Made by a program: the position numbers and the translations under genes. DNA of 5,314 nt, from NCBI GenBank assembly GCA_025359705.1, contig JANYFS010000397.1:1-5314 (forward strand), written 5' to 3'. Of this stretch, positions 1-3,189 are shown piece after piece. Source of the stretch: Deinococcales bacterium (lineage in GTDB: Bacteria; Deinococcota; Deinococci; Deinococcales; Deinococcaceae). Under the pieces are notes generated by a model. That model did no database searches and had not been told where the DNA came from. It saw only the letters and a program-made list of their open reading frames with translations. Position 1 is the stretch's first letter. Each line of letters begins with the position of its first letter.

Positions 1-34
1 ATCATAATAAAGCCACCCAAAACCAAATAAACCC

Positions 35-64
35 CTCGAGCAAGTAATAAATATCTTGCTCGAG
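35..64. repeat. Hairpin whose two arms are CTCGAG sites
   Basis: CTCGAGCAAG (35-44) and CTTGCTCGAG (55-64) form a perfect 10-base stem with a 10-base AT-only loop. Each arm begins or ends with a copy of the iterated palindrome. Read on the minus strand, GGGGTTTATTTGG follows the stem, so it could serve as a backup terminator. The first 275 bases contain no gene, only this and the other hairpins plus two more isolated CTCGAG copies (153, 250). Confidence 0.6.
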
Positions 65-83
65 ATTAAAGAAAAAGAAATAA

Positions 84-114
84 GGTGGGGGCGGGTTTTA
101 AACCCGCCTACCCC
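84..114. repeat. GC-rich imperfect palindrome in the non-coding left end
   Basis: Bases 90-98 and 100-108 form a 9-base inverted repeat, GGCGGGTTT with AAACCCGCC, around a single T. A G-T wobble and further pairs (87 with 111, 84-85 with 113-114) extend it. No clean T-run follows on either strand. It may be a dispersed intergenic repeat, a secondary terminator, or an mRNA 3' stabiliser. Confidence 0.45.
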
Positions 115-183
115 GCCAAAGCTGTACAAAAGATTCATCAAAACTATACCCGCTCGAGGGTAATCATCCCAAAAAACCTATTA

Positions 184-225
184 AATTAAAGAAGGCCAAC
201 CATAATTTTTTGGCCTTCTTTAATT
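184..225. terminator. Rho-independent terminator of the signalling group
   Basis: A perfect 16-base inverted repeat (184-199 with 210-225, core AAGAAGGCCAA) encloses a 10-base loop. It begins 50 bases after the Hpt stop. On the minus strand the second arm ends in TTCTTTAATT, and a run of six T follows within about 10 bases. The arms end in A/T tracts on both sides, so the element could also act on transcripts coming from the left. It is the strongest hairpin in the window. Confidence 0.8.
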
Positions 226-240
226 GATTTGGTACGTTTT

Positions 241-297
241 AACCCCACACTCGAGGGGTCTTCTTTAAATCAAATTTACATGATAGCATGTGGGGTT
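241..297. repeat. Inverted repeat across the 3' end of the Hpt gene
   Basis: AACCCCACA (241-249) is complementary to TGTGGGGTT (289-297), across a 39-base loop that holds the Hpt stop codon and a CTCGAG at 250-255. Followed along the plus strand, it ends in TTTTT (296-300), a terminator-like layout for a plus-strand transcript, although no plus-strand gene is visible. On the minus strand it could protect the 3' end of the mRNA. Confidence 0.4.
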
Positions 298-641
298 TTT
301 GGCTCGAGCATTTCACGGCGTAGCTCGAGGTAAAGCGGGTTTAATTGCTCGAGGGGAAGATGATTTCTAATGGCATCCTCGAGGGTAGCGGCGGGGTTTC
401 CCATTTCTTTAAAGCCCAAAGTGAGGGCGGTTCCGCGCAGACGGTGAACGCTTTGGCATAGCGGCTCGAGATTAATGCCATCTTGGGCAGTTTCCCAATC
501 GGTCTCGATTTCGGCTAATCTTTCGGGTACTTTGCTTAAAAATTCATCTTGAAGTTTTTTAAACTCGAGCATGAGTAAGGCTTCAAAATCCATTTCGCTC
601 GAGCCTTGATCCTGCACATCAGGTTCATTATTGTGGGACAT
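276..641 (-). CDS. Histidine phosphotransfer (Hpt) domain protein
   Basis: This small protein of 121 residues is a single Hpt four-helix domain that shuttles phosphoryl groups between receivers. The signature is HRLRGTALTLG, with H66 as the probable phospho-histidine, close to the family pattern HxLKGxxxxxG with Arg for Lys. The N-terminal 20 residues are polar and probably disordered. I chose ATG at 641 because GGAG (650-647) stands 5 bases upstream. A longer frame from a TTG at 701 lacks such a site and would overlap the regulator much more. It overlaps the regulator gene by 14 bases. Its natural partners are the kinase's receiver 2 and the free regulator. Seven CTCGAG sites in 366 bases make it the densest gene here; six are read as Leu-Glu and one as Ser-Ser. 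Confidence 0.88.
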   Translation of the reverse strand: MSHNNEPDVQDQGSSEMDFEALLMLEFKKLQDEFLSKVPERLAEIETDWETAQDGINLEPLCQSVHRLRGTALTLGFKEMGNPAATLEDAIRNHLPLEQLNPLYLELRREMLEPKTPHAIM

Positions 642-1023
642 GCAAGCTCCACAAATCCTTGATGTCGCCTGCCAAAGACATGGGGTTGAAAGGTTTGGCA
701 ATCACCGCAATGGCCCCTAGCTCGAGGTAGCCTTCTACTTCGTGTTTTTGCACTTTGGCGGTCATAAACATCACGGGGGTTTTGGTCAATTCGGGCAATT
801 CGCGCAGGTGTTTTAGAGTAGTGATACCGTCCATTCCGGGCATCATCATGTCCAGCAAAATCAAATCAGGTTTGAATTGAGGTGCAATTTTAATGGCATC
901 TGGCCCCGAAATGCAGGTTTGAACCTCAAAACCTCCCACCATCTCGAGGGCAATGCGGGCCACTGCTTGGATATCGGGTTCATCTTCGACCATCAAAATA
1001 CGTTTTAGCGGGTTGGTATTCAT
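628..1023 (-). CDS. Single-domain (CheY-like) response regulator
   Basis: This protein of 131 residues is one receiver domain with no output domain. The canonical residues are present: acidic pocket E13-D14 in MVEDEPD, phospho-acceptor D58 in LILLDMMMPGMDG, T88 in FMTAK, and K110-P111 in IAKPF. It should therefore be fully able to take a phosphoryl group, unlike the receivers fused to the kinase. Without a DNA-binding or enzymatic domain, it must act by protein contact or as a relay intermediate. It lies between the kinase and the Hpt gene, and its 3' end overlaps the Hpt start by 14 bases, so the two are probably translationally coupled. The start is ATG, 10 bases after a GAGGGAG ribosome binding site. 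Two CTCGAG sites are both read as Leu-Glu (L26-E27, L100-E101). Confidence 0.93.
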   Translation of the reverse strand: MNTNPLKRILMVEDEPDIQAVARIALEMVGGFEVQTCISGPDAIKIAPQFKPDLILLDMMMPGMDGITTLKHLRELPELTKTPVMFMTAKVQKHEVEGYLELGAIAVIAKPFNPMSLAGDIKDLWSLHVPQ

Positions 1024-1107
1024 GGAATTATTGCTCCCTCATGATTATGAGATTAGTCTACTGCCTTTTGCGGAGGGATGTGGTATTTTTCATTCGATAT
1101 TGCCAGA
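1024..1107 (-). promoter_or_regulatory. Kinase-to-regulator spacer with ribosome binding site and possible alternative pairings
   Basis: The minus strand has GAGGGAG (1040-1034), 10 bases before the ATG of the response regulator, a slightly long but usable spacing. Upstream TCCCTC (1078-1073) is exactly complementary to GAGGGA in this site. A competing small hairpin, CTCAT (1051-1047) with ATGAG (1042-1038), overlaps the same site. Translation of the regulator could be tuned by these pairings, but the stems are short. I see no terminator or clear promoter, so co-transcription with the kinase is likely. Confidence 0.35.
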
Positions 1108-2988
1108 TTATTGCTCAGGTTCGTGTTTGGATGCGTGTTCAGGGATCTCGAGCAAGCTGGCAATGGTTTGGATCAGGTCTAAGTCGCTGTGTTGGGATTT
1201 GAGCAGTTCGGCTTGAACTTGGAGGGCTTGGTTTGGCTCGAGGGCAAGGTTGGCAAAAACCATCACGGGCAAGGTCAAACCAGGCTCGAGGTGTTGCAGA
1301 AGGCTCAGACCGTTTCCGCGCTCGAGTTGCGGGTCGAGCAGCAGCAAATCGAAGGGTTCTTGCGCTAACTGCTCGAGGGCTGCTTCTAGGCTGTCTACCC
1401 CCACGGTTTCAGCTAAATCATCCAGCAATGCCTTGATATAGTGGCGCATCTGCGGGTCTGCCTCGAGGTGCAAAATCCGTTTGGGTAGTGGGCGCTCTTC
1501 TAGGGCTTTCTCGAGCTGCTGCACCAAAAAGTTGCGTTGGATCGGTTTGGGAATCCAGACCAAGGCTTCGATCAGGTTCCGTAGAGGAACCCGTGTTTGG
1601 GCTGAGGTTCCAATCAAGAGCAGTGTGGGACGGTGGCTGGGGGCTAAATGCTCGAGTTGATTAAAAAAGCCTACCAAATCTTCGGAGCCGAAATGGGGTT
1701 CCAGCAACAAAATATGAAAGGGTTCGCTAGCATGGAGCTGCTCGAGGGCTTCTGGCAGGGAGTTTGTCACTACATCTTGGAAATTGAGCTTGGTAGATTT
1801 GATATTGGGAGATTTGAGATTAGGATTGTGGTTCGAGCTGCCGAGCATCAAAGAGAGCAACTGACCCAAATCGGCATCTTGGGAAACGATTAGCACTCGA
1901 GCCTGTTTGCCTTTCAGTTGAATACGTGGAGTGGGGGCGCGGTGGGGTAGCTCGAGGAAAAAGCAGGTTCCGCCCGTCTCGATGTCGCGGTAGCCGATAA
2001 ATCCGTGATGACGCTCCGAAATGGCTTTGGCAAGAGCCAAGCCCAAACCGGTACCGCCACGCTCGCGCACATCTGAAGCATCGGCTTGGGCAAACTTACT
2101 AAAAATCCGTTGGCGAAATTCCACAGGAATTCCAATCCCTTGATCCAAGATTTCCACCTGCACCCGCTCGTTGTAGGCATAGGCACTGATGGTCACACTG
2201 CTGCCCCGTGGGGAAAACTTGATGGCATTGGAGATTAGGTTGGAAACCACTTGCAACAAGCGCTCAAAATCGCCCATCACCTCGAGCGGGCTGGAACTGC
2301 TACTGAACTCGAGGGTGATCCCCTGTTGCTGGGCAAAAAGATGATGTTCGGCAATGGCCCGCTGCAAAACTTCGTGCAGGTACAAGGCTTGAAACTCCAT
2401 CACCATTTGTCCTGTCTCGAGTTTTTCCATATCCAAAATATCGTTGATCAAGCGGGCTAAGCGCTCGGCATTGGTGTAGGCAATATCCAACAAAGATTTC
2501 ACCGCTGGCGGCAACTCGCCCATCACGCCACCCGCAATCAGGCCCAACGCCCCCCGAATCGAGGTCAGTGGGGTACGCAATTCGTGGCTGACTGTAGAGA
2601 TAAATTCATTTTGCAAGGTGTTTGTGTTTGTGTTTGTGTTTGTGCTGGTGTTTGTGCTGGTGTTTGGGATCAAACTCGAGTTTTTCAGATCACCCAGATT
2701 ACTCGAGGGAATGCGGATTTCCCAAAGATCTCCCGCCAAATACTTCAGCTCGAGGGGAAGGTTGGGGATACAGTTCAGTTTTTGCCACTGGTTGGGCAAA
2801 GTTTCGATTCCATACGGCTCGAGGGCGCATGACACTAAAAGATCAGCCTGATCCCCCAGTAGGCTGTGTGCTGCTGGGTTTAGCTGACTGATTTTGCCGT
2901 TGTCCACATGGAGCCATGCGTGAGAAACGCTCTCCCACACCATCTGGAGCGTTTGTACCGCTTGGGTTTGATCCCAGGTGTTGGTCAT
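1108..2988 (-). CDS. Hybrid sensor histidine kinase (PAS-like, HisKA, HATPase, two receiver domains)
   Basis: This 626-residue kinase has no membrane segment and is probably cytoplasmic. A divergent PAS-like domain (about 10-95, with VDNGKISQLNPAA at 28-40) may sense a small ligand or partner. A Ser/Asn/Thr linker (about 103-124) follows. The HisKA domain has STVSHELRTPL, with H135 as phospho-acceptor. The ATPase has an N box (N250, N254), a G1 box (D282, GIGIP), an F box (FSKF, 296-299) and a G2 box (GGTGLGL, 311-317), so the kinase core looks active. Receiver 1 (about 363-495) lacks the acidic pair (S369, Q370), has E430 where the phospho-Asp belongs and keeps K481. Receiver 2 (about 503-615) keeps D552 and K597, but has E509-A510 for the acidic pair and A579 for the usual Thr/Ser. 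The gene starts the signalling group: the regulator gene begins 84 bases after its stop. It holds 18 CTCGAG sites, 15 read as Leu-Glu. The ligand is unknown. Confidence 0.93.
   Translation of the reverse strand: MTNTWDQTQAVQTLQMVWESVSHAWLHVDNGKISQLNPAAHSLLGDQADLLVSCALEPYGIETLPNQWQKLNCIPNLPLELKYLAGDLWEIRIPSSNLGDLKNSSLIPNTSTNTSTNTNTNTNTLQNEFISTVSHELRTPLTSIRGALGLIAGGVMGELPPAVKSLLDIAYTNAERLARLINDILDMEKLETGQMVMEFQALYLHEVLQRAIAEHHLFAQQQGITLEFSSSSSPLEVMGDFERLLQVVSNLISNAIKFSPRGSSVTISAYAYNERVQVEILDQGIGIPVEFRQRIFSKFAQADASDVRERGGTGLGLALAKAISERHHGFIGYRDIETGGTCFFLELPHRAPTPRIQLKGKQARVLIVSQDADLGQLLSLMLGSSNHNPNLKSPNIKSTKLNFQDVVTNSLPEALEQLHASEPFHILLLEPHFGSEDLVGFFNQLEHLAPSHRPTLLLIGTSAQTRVPLRNLIEALVWIPKPIQRNFLVQQLEKALEERPLPKRILHLEADPQMRHYIKALLDDLAETVGVDSLEAALEQLAQEPFDLLLLDPQLERGNGLSLLQHLEPGLTLPVMVFANLALEPNQALQVQAELLKSQHSDLDLIQTIASLLEIPEHASKHEPEQ
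1794..1823. repeat. Degenerate 15-bp tandem duplication in receiver 1 of the kinase
   Basis: Bases 1794-1808 and 1809-1823 match at 12 of 15 positions and share the core AGATTTGA. The pair encodes part of a Lys/Asn/Ser/Pro-rich insertion (about residues 384-403) between the first helix and the second strand of the degenerate receiver. It looks like an old duplication in a loop freed from constraint. Confidence 0.55.
2618..2665. repeat. Hexanucleotide tandem repeat (GTGTTT)n in the kinase linker
   Basis: Eight 6-base units run in a row. Six are GTGTTT, and the fifth and seventh are GTGCTG. On the coding strand they encode alternating Asn/Ser-Thr residues (about 109-124) between the PAS-like domain and the HisKA domain. 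Gain or loss of units keeps the reading frame and changes linker length by two residues each time. Polymerase slippage is the likely origin. Confidence 0.9.
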
Positions 2989-2996
2989 TTGGTCAA

Positions 2997-3000
2997 CCTC
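2997..3000 (-). promoter_or_regulatory. Ribosome binding site of the kinase gene, formed by a CTCGAG site
   Basis: On the minus strand, GAGG lies 8 bases before the ATG at 2988. Its GAG is the second half of the CTCGAG at 2998-3003. The spacing is good and supports 2988 as the start. An iterated palindrome thus supplies the Shine-Dalgarno core. Confidence 0.6.
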
Positions 3001-3156
3001 GAGTGTGGGTAAAGTGCAGGTGGGTTATGGGCATAGCCGAGATTTGTGATGGAGTGATTGGTGGGAGCAAAACCGTGTCACATCGTTTTTAAAACAGCTC
3101 GAGAACACGTTTTAAACTATGGTAAACGATTCTTGGGGAATTTATCCAGTTTTTTC

Positions 3157-3184
3157 AAAAATACGGTTTATCTCGGGGCGTATT
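3157..3184 (-). terminator. Possible weak terminator after the penicillin-binding protein gene
   Basis: On the minus strand, 6 bases after the TAA stop, AATACG (3184-3179) can pair with CGTATT (3165-3160) across a 13-base loop. The second arm runs into a stretch of five T (3161-3157), followed by G and then six A. The stem is short and poor in GC, so termination may be partial. If it works, it separates this gene from the downstream kinase gene. Confidence 0.3.
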
Positions 3185-3189
3185 CAGGG

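Larger units (their letters stand above)
2989..3189 (-). promoter_or_regulatory. Gap upstream of the histidine kinase gene, with possible promoter and direct repeats
   Basis: This 201-base gap is the only room for a promoter of the three-gene signalling group. A sigma70-like candidate on the minus strand is TTGAAA (3158-3153, one mismatch to TTGACA), an 18-base spacer and AAGAAT (3134-3129, four of six matches). It would give a leader of about 130 bases. Downstream of it, two similar AT-rich elements, CGTTTTTAAAAC from 3084 and CGTTTTAAAC from 3108 (plus-strand reading), lie 24 bases apart around a CTCGAG at 3098-3103. They could be an operator, but that is speculative. The rest shows nothing recognisable. 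Confidence 0.3.

Noticed and set aside
276..300. Terminator for a plus-strand gene at 296-300
   Set aside because: The T-run after the inverted repeat fits, but no plus-strand gene precedes it, so I list it only as an inverted repeat.
642..701. Longer Hpt protein starting at a TTG at 701
   Set aside because: It would overlap the regulator by over 70 bases and has no clear ribosome binding site, while the ATG at 641 has GGAG five bases upstream and the Hpt fold starts after it.
1697..1701. E430 of receiver 1 as a residue created by the palindrome
   Set aside because: The codon pair there is CTG GAA, not CTCGAG, so loss of the phospho-Asp in receiver 1 cannot be attributed to a site.
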